Assembly (NCBI GenBank): GCA_016782865.1
Contig: JADHXR010000054.1
Location: forward strand, 1 to 44,113
Reading direction: 5' to 3'
Source of the DNA: Phycisphaerae bacterium
Lineage (GTDB): Bacteria > Planctomycetota > Phycisphaerae > Sedimentisphaerales > Anaerobacaceae
DNA length: 44,113 nt
Each line of letters opens with the position of its first letter. Position 1 is the stretch's first letter. Positions 1 to 8,826 of the stretch are shown here, in pieces. The notes under the pieces were generated by a model. That model saw only the letters and a list, made by a program, of their open reading frames with translations. It did not search any database and was not told the origin of the DNA. A program made the translations under genes and the position numbers.

Positions 1-93
1 GCCCCTTCACTGTTGCCCTCACCAACTTGACGTTTCTCAATAGATGAGACCTAATGTCACTTCTTATCATAATCACGCTAATACTATAAAACC

Positions 94-2055
94 TTATTCA
101 TTGCCAAAAAAGTGACCTTTGGAATTGTGAACGCACACAAAACCGATAAGGTCCAGTACGTTGTCGTGATTCTTGTCAACAAGACAGTAGTATAGACCAT
201 TTATTGTATTGTTTGGGTGATAATTATCCTCCAGACCGAATCTGTCATGCCAGTCGTCCTCATCATACTCAGGTCCATATGACATTAAGGTAATACCGTC
301 ACCATCCCAATCGCATAAGTCAACCTCGTTGGCTTCTATTATCGTATTTCTGTTCAGGTCGCATTTTGCGTAGCTGATAATCTTTTCAATATATATGTCG
401 CTGTCGGATACCATCCTGCCATCTATCAACTGTAAATCGCCGAAATGGCTGAGAACTTTGAACCGATAATAACAATCACCCGCCTTGAGGAAAGAAGGAT
501 AGTAATCGAAGCATGGTAGAAACTTGTCCATGCCTTTCGGAATGCCGTCATACTTCACACAGTTGACCTGGCCGCTGGGTATCAATTCGGTTTGAAATTC
601 ATCTTCTTTGTAATCAGGATCGTCATATTCAGATACATCAATCGATCCCTCGTAAATGGAATCAGGTGTCACGCCGTGCCAATACGGCCTTTTTGTCCGC
701 GGACCATAATAACCGCTTCCATCTCCATCAAAAATAAGGAATAACCAGTCATCACCATCCAACTCAGTGGAAAGACTCTGAAAAGTGTCCTGTAGAATGT
801 CAGGATTAAACGTCCCTTCAGTCCAGAGGCTGCCATCTATCCAGGATACATCAAAATCATTCAAGCTCGCGGGGACATCCGTATCGTAGGTAAGCAGGAT
901 TATCTCTTCATCGGTAAAACTGTACTTTCCTTTAAGAACGTGATATGCCAGATTAATATCAATCCAGAATCTCTCAGCCCGACTTCCTAAGCAGAGGACA
1001 ACCCGCCTTTTTCTTACACCATCCATTCCGCTCGCAACCTTTATGTCTTCAAGCTCCATCTGATGTAAATGCAGGCCTGATACGTTTCTCACCTGTCCAG
1101 TTGTTATTTTGCTTTCTGTTACGTGCACATATAGCACGGAATGTGCAGTTCCGTATCCGTCTTTGACTTTCACTCTAATGGGATGTATGCCCTCCTGTTG
1201 AAAATCTCCCTGGATAAAGAAGGAATCACCTACTATACGGCCTGAAACCTCATAAATGCCGTCCGCATTAAGGTCAACATGATAAGTTCTTTCTGATGGT
1301 GGGCAGTCACTGAAATCTGCAAATATCTCAATATCAAATTCTTCATTCGGTTTGACAACCGTTTTTGACTTGTACAGCAGGTAAGGTTCCCTTTCTTCGC
1401 AGTTGCCCATCTGAATCGTGGACTTTGCAGATAGTCCCCTTGCAAGAAAAGGCCAAATAGCTCGATTCTTCTTCGGACCGCAGTATCGAATGACTCCCAT
1501 GCTGTCAATAATGAACACCTCGGGAATTCTCCTGACACCATATGCCCGCCCGACTGTGCCGTTTCTGTCGACCAGAACATCAAACTGGATGTCCTTATTC
1601 TCTATGTACTGTCTCACATCTGTGGCAGTGTTGCCAATCGCAACAAAGATGACTCTGAATCCACCCTCATCAAATCCTGCATCAAGTTCATTAAGCAGCG
1701 GTATTTTGACAGCACAATTGGGGCAATGTATGCTACCAAACACAAGAACTATGTCACGTCCTCGTAATTCGCTAAGTGTCATTGAATGGCCGTCCATGTC
1801 GGGCAGTGTGAAAACAGGTGCGAATCGGCCAAACTCAGCATGGCTTTCGATCCCAATGTGTTCACTATCTGCCGACATGTCGCATCCGGCTTCACTGCCA
1901 GTTGGCTTTTTGATCCATCCATCCATAAGTTCTGCCTTGGCGGTATTGCCTAAAACCAATTCTTCGGCTGTGACATGCCCCACGCAAAACCACGTGACTA
2001 ATAGAAGACAAACAGATAATGCGAAAGATAATTGATGAGCCGTCCTCTTATCCAT
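94..2055 (-). CDS. Exported thioredoxin-fold protein fused to a legumain/caspase-like domain
   Basis: The product has 653 residues. The ATG at 2055 is preferred over upstream ATGs because a GAGGAG ribosome site lies about 9 nt before it and it opens directly into a signal peptide (residues 1-30, ending HVTA). Residues 75-200 form an AhpC/TlpA-type redoxin domain with a CPNC active site (111-114) and the expected cis-proline (RRIPEVF, P178). Residues 225-312 resemble a PKD-like beta domain. Residues 350-460 resemble the peptidase C13/caspase fold: a VVLCLGS strand, a helix with NLAYHVLKG, an EEIILLTYD strand and a DDWLFLIFDGDGSG strand. Where legumains have the catalytic His (SDHG), this protein has DGDG, so peptidase activity is doubtful. 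The C-terminus holds EF-hand-like DxNxN and DWDGDG loops. Thiol reduction outside the cytoplasm is inferred. The role of the second half is unknown. Confidence 0.8.
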   Translation of the reverse strand: MDKRTAHQLSFALSVCLLLVTWFCVGHVTAEELVLGNTAKAELMDGWIKKPTGSEAGCDMSADSEHIGIESHAEFGRFAPVFTLPDMDGHSMTLSELRGRDIVLVFGSIHCPNCAVKIPLLNELDAGFDEGGFRVIFVAIGNTATDVRQYIENKDIQFDVLVDRNGTVGRAYGVRRIPEVFIIDSMGVIRYCGPKKNRAIWPFLARGLSAKSTIQMGNCEEREPYLLYKSKTVVKPNEEFDIEIFADFSDCPPSERTYHVDLNADGIYEVSGRIVGDSFFIQGDFQQEGIHPIRVKVKDGYGTAHSVLYVHVTESKITTGQVRNVSGLHLHQMELEDIKVASGMDGVRKRRVVLCLGSRAERFWIDINLAYHVLKGKYSFTDEEIILLTYDTDVPASLNDFDVSWIDGSLWTEGTFNPDILQDTFQSLSTELDGDDWLFLIFDGDGSGYYGPRTKRPYWHGVTPDSIYEGSIDVSEYDDPDYKEDEFQTELIPSGQVNCVKYDGIPKGMDKFLPCFDYYPSFLKAGDCYYRFKVLSHFGDLQLIDGRMVSDSDIYIEKIISYAKCDLNRNTIIEANEVDLCDWDGDGITLMSYGPEYDEDDWHDRFGLEDNYHPNNTINGLYYCLVDKNHDNVLDLIGFVCVHNSKGHFFGNE

Positions 2056-2502
2056 GTCTTTGTTCTCCTCTTGCTTCATGAGATATTCAGTGGATGGTGC
2101 GCGACTGGCTCCAGACCTACGATAACCGGGATCGCCCATGTACACGCTACTGAACCACTCCTGTAGACTCTACGCCTCATATTACTGTAATTACATCTCA
2201 ATCTCAAGATAATTCCAGCTCAAACTTAGGTTTCTTTTCGCAGGCCCTCGCTCTTATTTGACTGTTTCGTTGCAACTTCAATCCATTTAAGCAGTTATGG
2301 CAACCACAATATGCCGATACAAAGCAGAGCGATTCTTGAAGAACCCCTAAGTTTGAGAATTCCAGCAAGTTCAGCATACCGTGCCGGAAGAGCCGCCAAA
2401 GAGACGAGCACGTACGTCAAGAATCCGTTCTTTTTCCACCATTTTGGCACACCACCACCGTTGCCCTCCATTCCAGAACCCGGTTTTCAGTAGCTTCACA
2501 TA
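2056..2502. other. Intergenic stretch without a supported gene
   Basis: About 450 nt separate the thioredoxin-fold gene from the transposase remnant. I see no convincing coding sequence. A 55-codon minus-strand reading frame over roughly 2305-2470 has one hydrophobic stretch but no ribosome site. A 12-bp inverted repeat is listed separately. The part nearest 2055 should hold the promoter of the minus-strand gene, but no clear -35/-10 pair was found. Confidence 0.5.
2219..2357. repeat. 12-bp perfect inverted repeat pair
   Basis: The sequence ctcaaacttagg at 2219-2230 and its exact reverse complement cctaagtttgag at 2346-2357 are about 115 nt apart. The short word aattccagc also occurs beside both arms in direct orientation. 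This could be the trace of a small non-autonomous insertion next to the IS1380-like remnant. It could also be chance. Confidence 0.35.
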
Positions 2503-2664
2503 TCATCCCGGCCTCGCAGGCATTGTCATAAAACGCAACTGCCGGATTCGGGCAAGGATTTCCCGAAAGAGCGTCTGCGGAACCGCCACTTCCGCCATCT
2601 GAAATATCACGTAGCGGGAATGGCTGACCACCTTGGCTTCTATCTTGATGAGCTTTTCTCTTTG
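2503..2664 (-). pseudogene. C-terminal remnant of an IS1380-type DDE transposase
   Basis: On the minus strand an open stretch of 53 codons runs from just after a TGA at 2667-2665 to a TGA at 2505-2503. Its translation begins QREKLIKIEAKVVSHSRY and continues with a QMAEVAVPQTLF motif and a FREILARIRQLR helix. This is the pattern I know from the end of IS1380-family transposases (LIKIGAKVV, then a QMAEVAVP motif, then a short basic helix). The DDE catalytic region is absent upstream, so only the tail survives. No start codon or ribosome site belongs to it. The family assignment rests on motif recall, not on a search. Confidence 0.65.
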
Positions 2665-2735
2665 TCACCCACTACTTGGGAAATTCGGGTTGAGATTTTG
2701 CATTCTGAATTCTTCATTCTCAATTATCAACGGAT

Positions 2736-3581
2736 CTAACCTTCCGCTGCTTTTAGCATGAGCTTGTGGACCCAGTCTTCGAAGTATAGAGGGTAAAGGT
2801 GCAGTTTTTCGCTGGCCAGTCTTATTCCCTTTCTCGATAGCCAGGCTTTCAGTTGATCGGCGTGGTTGGGGAATTGCTCGATCATCCGTTCCTTGTACAG
2901 ATGCCTGAGTTTTCTGAGTCTTTTCTTGCGCACCTCATCCTCTTTGCCGATCGCTCTGAAATAGCGCCTTATCTTATCGACCCTCATGTCCTCATCCTGC
3001 TTGAAATGCGGGACAAGCCTTCTCGGGATCTTGTCCGGGATCACAAATTCGAAATCTACCCCCGAACGTTCAATCTCGTCAGGCTCATAATGAAGCAGGG
3101 GGTCATAGAAGAACACAGCCGGATGAAAGTCTACTCTATGGCCGGCGAGATGGAGCACGAAGACATCCAACGCCTGTCCGGCGCGAAACAGATTCCCCGG
3201 ACCATCGCCTATCAGTATGATGTAGCACAACCTGTTCAAATCCCTGCGATTGTAACCGACGATTTTGTTGTAGGCCCATTGAAGCTTGGTCAGGGTAATC
3301 TTGCGAGCGTCGATTATCAGCAACCTCGAATGAACGGTCTCTCTCGCCATCGCGTCGATTTCTTCGACGGTCTGGCGCACGTTTGTCTGTCGGGGCCTGA
3401 TCAATTTGGCGAACTTCATCCTCGGATCGTTGTGTATCCTTTCGCAGACGTCGTCAGCCAGGGCCTTATCCAGAGTGAGGACATGTATCCGGTTTCCTCT
3501 TCCGGTATGGCTCAATATATCATGTTCGTCATCTGTGATGTCCCATCTGTCTTCCAAGGTTTCAACCCCGAGCTGAAGCAA
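2736..3581 (-). CDS. Conserved-looking protein of unknown function
   Basis: I do not recognise this 281-residue protein. It has no signal peptide or membrane segment. The middle has alternating hydrophobic strands (RLLIIDARK; LCYIILIGDGPG) suggesting an alpha/beta fold. Residues 190-260 are very basic and helical (KIRRYFRAIGKED, KKRLRKLRHLYKERM), compatible with nucleic acid or protein binding. The reading frame starts with TTG at 3581. Upstream there is an in-frame stop near 3642 and no ATG, GTG or better TTG, and only a weak GCAGG before the TTG, so the true start is uncertain or the gene has lost its 5' end. A 256-codon frame on the opposite strand is treated as a shadow because its product lacks any recognisable pattern. 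The gene lies downstream of, and co-directional with, the mechanosensitive channel gene. Confidence 0.5.
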   Translation of the reverse strand: MLQLGVETLEDRWDITDDEHDILSHTGRGNRIHVLTLDKALADDVCERIHNDPRMKFAKLIRPRQTNVRQTVEEIDAMARETVHSRLLIIDARKITLTKLQWAYNKIVGYNRRDLNRLCYIILIGDGPGNLFRAGQALDVFVLHLAGHRVDFHPAVFFYDPLLHYEPDEIERSGVDFEFVIPDKIPRRLVPHFKQDEDMRVDKIRRYFRAIGKEDEVRKKRLRKLRHLYKERMIEQFPNHADQLKAWLSRKGIRLASEKLHLYPLYFEDWVHKLMLKAAEG

Positions 3582-3761
3582 CCTGCAATACCGGATTACA
3601 GACCGGCGAAAAACGTATTTTAGGACCCGGGCCCGCTTGGATCAACGAAATATTTTTCTGGATGTCCCACCTTCCACTGGCAGGTCCATCGCTCGGTCCG
3701 GGACGGCATCATACATCGTCGGTAGGGCGATGGTCCCGGCCGACAGGATGCTACCTCCGGG

Positions 3762-6700
3762 CTACTGTTGCGGACCCTCTGTATTAATGGGGATGCTTTT
3801 GGTTACCGAGCGGATATGAATATCGCGCTGCGGGAAGGCGATCTCGACGCCTTCCTTTCGGAATGCGTCGTCTATGGCGCAATTGATGCCGTGCCAGACC
3901 GGAACGTAGTTGTCGATGCCTGTAATGTACACACGCAACTCGAACTCCAGGCTGTTATCTCCGAAGCCCTTGAAGATTACGATGGGCTTTGGCTCGGCGA
4001 GGACCAGCGGATTTGCCCTGGCAACCTCATAGAGGATTCTCTCGGCCTTGGCAATGTCGGAGCCGTAGGCGATGCCCACGACGAATTCTCGTCGCAGGAC
4101 GTTGTCCGACAAGGTCCAGTTGATCAGCCGTCCTGTGATGAATTCCTTGTTTGGCACCACAAGCTCGCGCTGGTCCCATCGGCGAATCGTGGTCGCCCGA
4201 ATCCTGATCTTCGACACATTTCCGGTCACCTCGCCGATGGTGACGACATCATCGACGCGAATCGGCTGCTCGAAGAGAATGATCAGGCCGCTGACGAAGT
4301 TGGCAAAAATCTCCTGCAAGCCGAAACCCAATCCTACGGTCATCGCGGCGACGAGCCACTGAACCTTTGCCCAGCCTATCCCCATCTCACTGAAAGCGAG
4401 CACGGTGCCGACGACGACCAGCGTGTACCTGAAGAGTGTCGTGATGGCAAAGCGAACGCCGCGGTCGAGCGGCAGTCGCCTCAATATTATTATCTCCAGC
4501 AGACCTGGCGCGTTCCGAGTCACAATCACGGTCAGCGCCACGACCAGCAGGGCCATCGTCACCGATCCAACAGTCACTGGCCTCTCGCCGGTCATCCCCC
4601 AAAGCTGTATTTCCGCCAGAGCGCCCAAAGCGGGCAGGACGTCTTTCCACACGTACCATATGCCGCCTATGGGCAGGAAAACCGTGATTACGTCTATGAG
4701 GCGCCGGGTCTGCCGAGACATCTGTAGGATTGTCGTATCGTCCTCTTTTGCCTTGGTTTGCTGTGGTTCGGCGGTTGAAGCTGACTGACCCTGGGTTTGC
4801 CCGTCTCGCTCGGCGGCCTCGCGTTTCTGCCTTTCGAGAAGGGCAAGTCTGCGCTGTGCTACGATTAGCCAGCGCATGAAGATCGCTCGGACCAGAATCG
4901 TCAGAAGAATCAGGACCATCGTGACCACGAGCTTCTGGTACAGATGTCGTGCTGCGTAGAAATACCCCAGGCCGGCCAACGCTGCAAATCCGGCCGGAAG
5001 GACAAAGCACAGCGGGTACCAGAGGTAGCGCAGGCGCTCCAGCCAACCACCATGTCTCTGCCTGAGATATGGCTCCATGAGCTTGCCGGTCGGGCGCAGA
5101 AGATGCAGCAGCAGGAGTGAGAGCACAATAAGACCGGCCATAAAGAACAGGCGGCCCGCGGAATTGTACCACTGCTCGCCGGTCTGCTGGGTCTGCATGA
5201 GCTGCACTATCAACGTAAGCGGAATCGTCAGTACGAAGTACCAACCGAGCAGTCGCCGGAAAAATGAAAGCGGCTCGTTGCGCATGCGCAAGTGGTCCTG
5301 AGCCAGGCCGTGGGGCATGGCAAAATGCCGGAGGAAGCAGAGCGTAAAGACGACCGGTACAAGTTCAAGCATGCCGGCAGCAAGTGCCTGGGAGAAGTCG
5401 TGATCCCCAGCGGCTGCCAACAGACGGCTTTGAATCACCAACAAAACTGCAGGCCAGGTCGCCGCGAGAAATATCGTCAGACCGAGCGCCTTGAGGGTAT
5501 GGAGAAAGCTGTCGGTCTGCACCTGACGGACCTGCTCGGAGAGGGCCTCGACGCCGGCGTGCGCCCGCGGGTGGAGCACGACCAATGAGACTATGACAAG
5601 AAGCGCCGCCAAATATAGCGAGAGATTGTTCTGGAAGTCGGCCCACAGGGCAAGTGCGCTGCGGTGCCAGTTGGCCGGCGAAAGCAGCCACCCGACGGCA
5701 GAAATGCTCGTGCGAAGGTCGGACAAACGCAATGCCGGGCTGCTCTTGACCCACAGAATACTGGCGTCGATGAAATCCGCGTATGACTGTACGGTTTCCA
5801 CGTACTGACGTTCTTTCGGGTCGAGATCTGCCAGTCTGGTGGAATAGTCCCCGTACAAATCCGCCGTTGCCCTGAGCAGCTTGCGCTGGCTCTCGTAGTA
5901 GTTAGTGGCCTCGCTCTTTATCGCCTCGCGCTGCGCCTCGCCGACGTTCGGATCAAGCTGCGCAAGAATCTCATCCAGCTCATCTGAAAGATCGCCCAGG
6001 TCGGACCATTCCCTGTCGCGTTCCATCCCGTGGAACTGAGCCAGTGAAATCTCCGCCGGCCGGTTTCGTATCTGCCGCTGGTTCGGACCGACGTTGGGGA
6101 GCTTCTCCCGCTCACCCAGTAAGAACATCCCCATCACATCGGTGACCTGTCCGGCAGTATCGACTCTTGCGCGTGTTTCGGCAGAACTCTTCTTGACGGC
6201 CTCGAGCTTGGCGTCAATCTCCTCAGAGTACTTCGTTACAGTCTGAACCTTGGTCACCAGCGAGGTCTGGGTCTCCGCGAGTTCGGCGTTCTTCTCGGCT
6301 ATGGCCTGAATCGCCGGGTGGGTTGTCTCTTCGCGGGCGCGGATCGCTTCGTCCTTGGCCGCCTCGGCTTGCTTCTGTCGCAAATCGCCCACCTTCTGCT
6401 TCCAGAACTCCACCACCTTCTCCGCCGAACTCTGTCGTCGTGCGGCCAGATCCCTTTGGGCGGCGAGCAACTCGCTGCCGGCGTCGTAGTACAACAGCTC
6501 CTCGGTGTTAGCCGCTATCTGGTTCTCCAGAGCGCGCTGCTGGGCGAGCAGAAGAATTCGGTTGGCCTGTGCCAGTTCGTTGCTTTGACCTTCAGCCGGG
6601 GGCAAGGCAAGCTTGGCCTTTGTCTCTTCGAGCTTCTGGCTGACCGTGTTCGATTCCTCCGGTATCCTGGTTCTCCTGTCGGCTCTGGTCTTGGGCTCGG

Positions 6701-7223
6701 ATTCCCAGTTGGCGACGTTCTTCCTGGCCTCTTCGAGGGCCAGTCTTGCCGTCGCCAGCGCCTGCTCGGCCTCTGTCGGCGTAGTGCCAGGAGCGACCTG
6801 CGGCGCCGCGGGCGCACCCTTAGCGCCAAGCAATTCCTTCGTCTTCTCAAGATTACCCGGCGCGTCTTTCCGCTGCTGACCGTACTGCTGTCTCTTGGCT
6901 TCGAATTCACCCGCCGATTTCAACTGAGCCAGAGCCCTGTCGTATATCTCAACGATTTTGGCTTTCACATCTTCGCTCAGCTCTTGCGATTCTGCGATTT
7001 GTTTCTTCTGCGTCTGGAGTTGCTTGACGGTTAGCGTTGCACCGGCATCGGCAGTCGCCGGGCTCTGCGTTACAGTCGCACTAAGCCCCGGTAAGTTGAC
7101 GTCCTGTGATTCGCTCGCGCTCGGCGCGGCATCCGGCCGGGACTGGCCCGACAGCAGGATCGGCGAGGCGAAAACAAGAAATGCTGTAAACAGCACCGCG
7201 GAGACGCCGATTTTTCGATTCAT
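3762..7223 (-). CDS. Large MscK-like mechanosensitive ion channel
   Basis: This 1153-residue inner-membrane protein should open under membrane tension and release solutes on osmotic downshock. A signal peptide (residues 1-27) is followed by a long Glu/Lys/Gln-rich coiled-coil periplasmic region (about 60-400), then about ten membrane segments between roughly 510 and 930. The MscS module comes last: the pore helix region GLGFGLQEIFANFVSG, the beta domain (RVDDVVTIGEVTGNV; the NKEFITGRLINWT motif) and an alpha/beta cytoplasmic cage. This order matches the MscK/MscM (KefA) subfamily rather than the short MscS, and the length fits. The ATG at 7223 has TAGGAATT directly upstream. The gene follows the PQQ-propeller gene with only 5 nt between them, so the two are probably cotranscribed. 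Ion selectivity and gating cofactors cannot be read from the sequence. Confidence 0.92.
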   Translation of the reverse strand: MNRKIGVSAVLFTAFLVFASPILLSGQSRPDAAPSASESQDVNLPGLSATVTQSPATADAGATLTVKQLQTQKKQIAESQELSEDVKAKIVEIYDRALAQLKSAGEFEAKRQQYGQQRKDAPGNLEKTKELLGAKGAPAAPQVAPGTTPTEAEQALATARLALEEARKNVANWESEPKTRADRRTRIPEESNTVSQKLEETKAKLALPPAEGQSNELAQANRILLLAQQRALENQIAANTEELLYYDAGSELLAAQRDLAARRQSSAEKVVEFWKQKVGDLRQKQAEAAKDEAIRAREETTHPAIQAIAEKNAELAETQTSLVTKVQTVTKYSEEIDAKLEAVKKSSAETRARVDTAGQVTDVMGMFLLGEREKLPNVGPNQRQIRNRPAEISLAQFHGMERDREWSDLGDLSDELDEILAQLDPNVGEAQREAIKSEATNYYESQRKLLRATADLYGDYSTRLADLDPKERQYVETVQSYADFIDASILWVKSSPALRLSDLRTSISAVGWLLSPANWHRSALALWADFQNNLSLYLAALLVIVSLVVLHPRAHAGVEALSEQVRQVQTDSFLHTLKALGLTIFLAATWPAVLLVIQSRLLAAAGDHDFSQALAAGMLELVPVVFTLCFLRHFAMPHGLAQDHLRMRNEPLSFFRRLLGWYFVLTIPLTLIVQLMQTQQTGEQWYNSAGRLFFMAGLIVLSLLLLHLLRPTGKLMEPYLRQRHGGWLERLRYLWYPLCFVLPAGFAALAGLGYFYAARHLYQKLVVTMVLILLTILVRAIFMRWLIVAQRRLALLERQKREAAERDGQTQGQSASTAEPQQTKAKEDDTTILQMSRQTRRLIDVITVFLPIGGIWYVWKDVLPALGALAEIQLWGMTGERPVTVGSVTMALLVVALTVIVTRNAPGLLEIIILRRLPLDRGVRFAITTLFRYTLVVVGTVLAFSEMGIGWAKVQWLVAAMTVGLGFGLQEIFANFVSGLIILFEQPIRVDDVVTIGEVTGNVSKIRIRATTIRRWDQRELVVPNKEFITGRLINWTLSDNVLRREFVVGIAYGSDIAKAERILYEVARANPLVLAEPKPIVIFKGFGDNSLEFELRVYITGIDNYVPVWHGINCAIDDAFRKEGVEIAFPQRDIHIRSVTKSIPINTEGPQQ

Positions 7224-7228
7224 AATTC

Positions 7229-8584
7229 CTATCTGCCTCCGATCGAGATCAAGTGGGTATATGTGCGCAGGTACATTCGGCCTTCGGCGACAGCCGGGGT
7301 AGCCTGGCTGCCCTCACCTAATGCGTTGATGCCTTGGAGTTTGTAAGTCGATGCCGCTTCGATGACGACAATGGCGCCCGCTCGGTCCATGCAGTACAGA
7401 GAGCCGTTGACCCAGACGGGTGATCCATAGAACTTGCCAGCCGGCTTTTCACACCAGAGTAGTTCGCCGGTGGCTGCACGCATGCAGCAGACGTCTCCCT
7501 GATCGTGAAAGGTAAAGAGCAGCCCGTCTTTGACCAGCGGCGTGGGGACATAAGGAGCGGACTTGCGCTGGTGCGTGTAGGCGAGCGATGGTTGTGAGGA
7601 GCCGTCCTTTGAACCGGGCCTAACTGCCGACAACTGTATCCCTGCTCCGCCTTTGCCGCACGTACCGATCAGCAGATCGCCTGCAATGACGGGCGAGCTG
7701 ATCGCCCGGGCGGGCAGCACAGGCTGCAATTCCCATATCGTTCGCCCCGAATGAGGATCGACGCTCGTGATTCCGTGGGCCTCGCTGGTGAAGATCAACT
7801 GGGGCTCGCCACCCGCGGGAGAATAAACACAGGGCGTCGAATACGATTCCTGCTTGTTGTTTCGCTTCTTTGTCCAGCGCGTCTGGCCCGTCTCTCGATC
7901 CAGGGCGATCCACTTGCTTTCGTACCCCTTGTCATTCTCCCATTGCTCGTGAGTAAACACCACGAGATCGTCGTAAAGCATTGGTGATGTTCCGGCCCCA
8001 AACTGAGTGTGCATGCCTGAGAGCTTGCGCTGCCAGAGTTCATTGCCGGCATGACTCACAGCGGCGATAATCGTCTCGGCGTTCGTCTGGAAGAGGACGT
8101 AAACGTGGTCGGCATCTACGACCGGCGTAGAAGTCGCATAGCTGTTGTCCTTGTGAAAGCGATAGGGGGACAGTTTGTATTCCTCCCGCCACAGCACGCG
8201 ACCGTCGGAAACACCCAATGCCAGAAGCATCCCGCCAACAGACTCGGGATTCTCGCATGTCACGAACACCTTGTCCTTCCATATCACAGGCGACCCGTGA
8301 CCTCCGGCGGGCAATTTCACCTTCCAGTTGTAATCATGCTCGGTCCATTTGACGGGAATCGTCCGGTCCGCCAGAGGGGGACTTATCCCCTGACCGTTTG
8401 GCCCGCGAAATCGCGCCCACTCTTGCCCCTGTACTGCACTCGTCAATATTATCGCGACAAGCAGAGCTGTAGGATGGGCAGGTTTCCTGCCCATGCGGTT
8501 CCGGGCTGCATTGACAGCATGGGCAACCCATTCGGCTTCGCTCAGGGCAGGCTTGTTGCCCATCCTACAAATTCTCTTAATCAT
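7229..8584 (-). CDS. Exported PQQ-type beta-propeller protein with an interrupted signal peptide
   Basis: The product has 451 residues. The mature part starts WARFRGPNGQGIS, the usual beginning of planctomycete PQQ_2/BamB-like propellers, and continues with repeated blade motifs (GSPVIWKDKVFVTC; STPVVDADHVYVLF; SSPVIAGDLLIGTCG; GSPVWVNGSLYCMDRAG). Such propellers act as periplasmic scaffolds or quinoprotein-like domains. No catalytic function can be assigned. The ATG at 8584 is preceded by AGGAGG at 7-nt spacing, so it is the real start. Residues 6-39 are encoded by a 102-bp palindromic repeat inserted in frame (8468-8569). Removing it gives MIKRI joined to ALLVAIILTSAVQG, a normal signal peptide. 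With the insert, the n-region is about 40 residues long and charged, so export may be weakened. The mechanosensitive channel gene follows 5 nt downstream. Confidence 0.85.
   Translation of the reverse strand: MIKRICRMGNKPALSEAEWVAHAVNAARNRMGRKPAHPTALLVAIILTSAVQGQEWARFRGPNGQGISPPLADRTIPVKWTEHDYNWKVKLPAGGHGSPVIWKDKVFVTCENPESVGGMLLALGVSDGRVLWREEYKLSPYRFHKDNSYATSTPVVDADHVYVLFQTNAETIIAAVSHAGNELWQRKLSGMHTQFGAGTSPMLYDDLVVFTHEQWENDKGYESKWIALDRETGQTRWTKKRNNKQESYSTPCVYSPAGGEPQLIFTSEAHGITSVDPHSGRTIWELQPVLPARAISSPVIAGDLLIGTCGKGGAGIQLSAVRPGSKDGSSQPSLAYTHQRKSAPYVPTPLVKDGLLFTFHDQGDVCCMRAATGELLWCEKPAGKFYGSPVWVNGSLYCMDRAGAIVVIEAASTYKLQGINALGEGSQATPAVAEGRMYLRTYTHLISIGGR
8468..8569. repeat. 102-bp palindromic element with 13-bp terminal inverted repeats
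   Basis: The left end TGTAGGATGGGCA (8468-8480) is the exact reverse complement of the right end (8557-8569). Two sub-hairpins lie inside: a perfect 9-bp stem with a 3-nt loop at 8474-8494, and a 9-bp stem (8519-8527 with 8555-8563) around a 27-nt loop. The length equals 34 codons and the frame is open, so the host gene on the minus strand stays readable. The 45-bp right half (8519-8563) recurs exactly, in opposite orientation, at 39722-39766. It resembles REP/BIME-like or miniature transposable elements. No mobilising enzyme is visible in the window. Confidence 0.85.
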
Positions 8585-8826
8585 GGATAACCTCCTATGC
8601 CGTTTTCATCATGTCCTTGTCTTTCGGCAACAATATACTCTCCCGACAGTACGAATACCACACAAAACCCGTTCACGCAAATAACCGAAACGCGCTTCAA
8701 CAAAACAATGTGGAGTTCGGCGGGCGATGCCGGTACAATGACCGGCGGTAATTCGTTGTACGTCGTGCGTGATGCGTCGTGCGTGCTACGCAATACGCAA
8801 TACGAGATAAGAAGGGAGCAGGTAAA
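8585..8826. promoter_or_regulatory. Divergent intergenic region with short tandem repeats
   Basis: These 242 nt separate the minus-strand PQQ gene from the plus-strand GH38 gene, so both promoters should lie here. No confident -35/-10 pair was identified. The stretch 8761-8807 is repetitive: cgtcgtgcgtg occurs at 8761-8771 and 8775-8785, followed by 7-bp units tacgcaa, tacgcaa and tacgaga from 8787. These resemble short intergenic repeats and may have displaced upstream control sites. Confidence 0.4.

Noticed and set aside
2417-2668. 83-codon minus-strand frame over the transposase remnant
   Set aside because: The neighbouring frame gives the IS1380-type signature, while this frame gives no known pattern.
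2853-3623. 256-codon plus-strand frame opposite the unknown minus-strand gene
   Set aside because: Its translation has no domain pattern and mirrors the opposite gene. The minus-strand product has a more protein-like distribution of charged and hydrophobic residues.
4387-5244. 285-codon minus-strand frame inside the mechanosensitive channel gene
   Set aside because: It lies in another frame of the same strand within continuous channel coding sequence and is rich in Arg and Pro, as out-of-frame GC-rich translations are.
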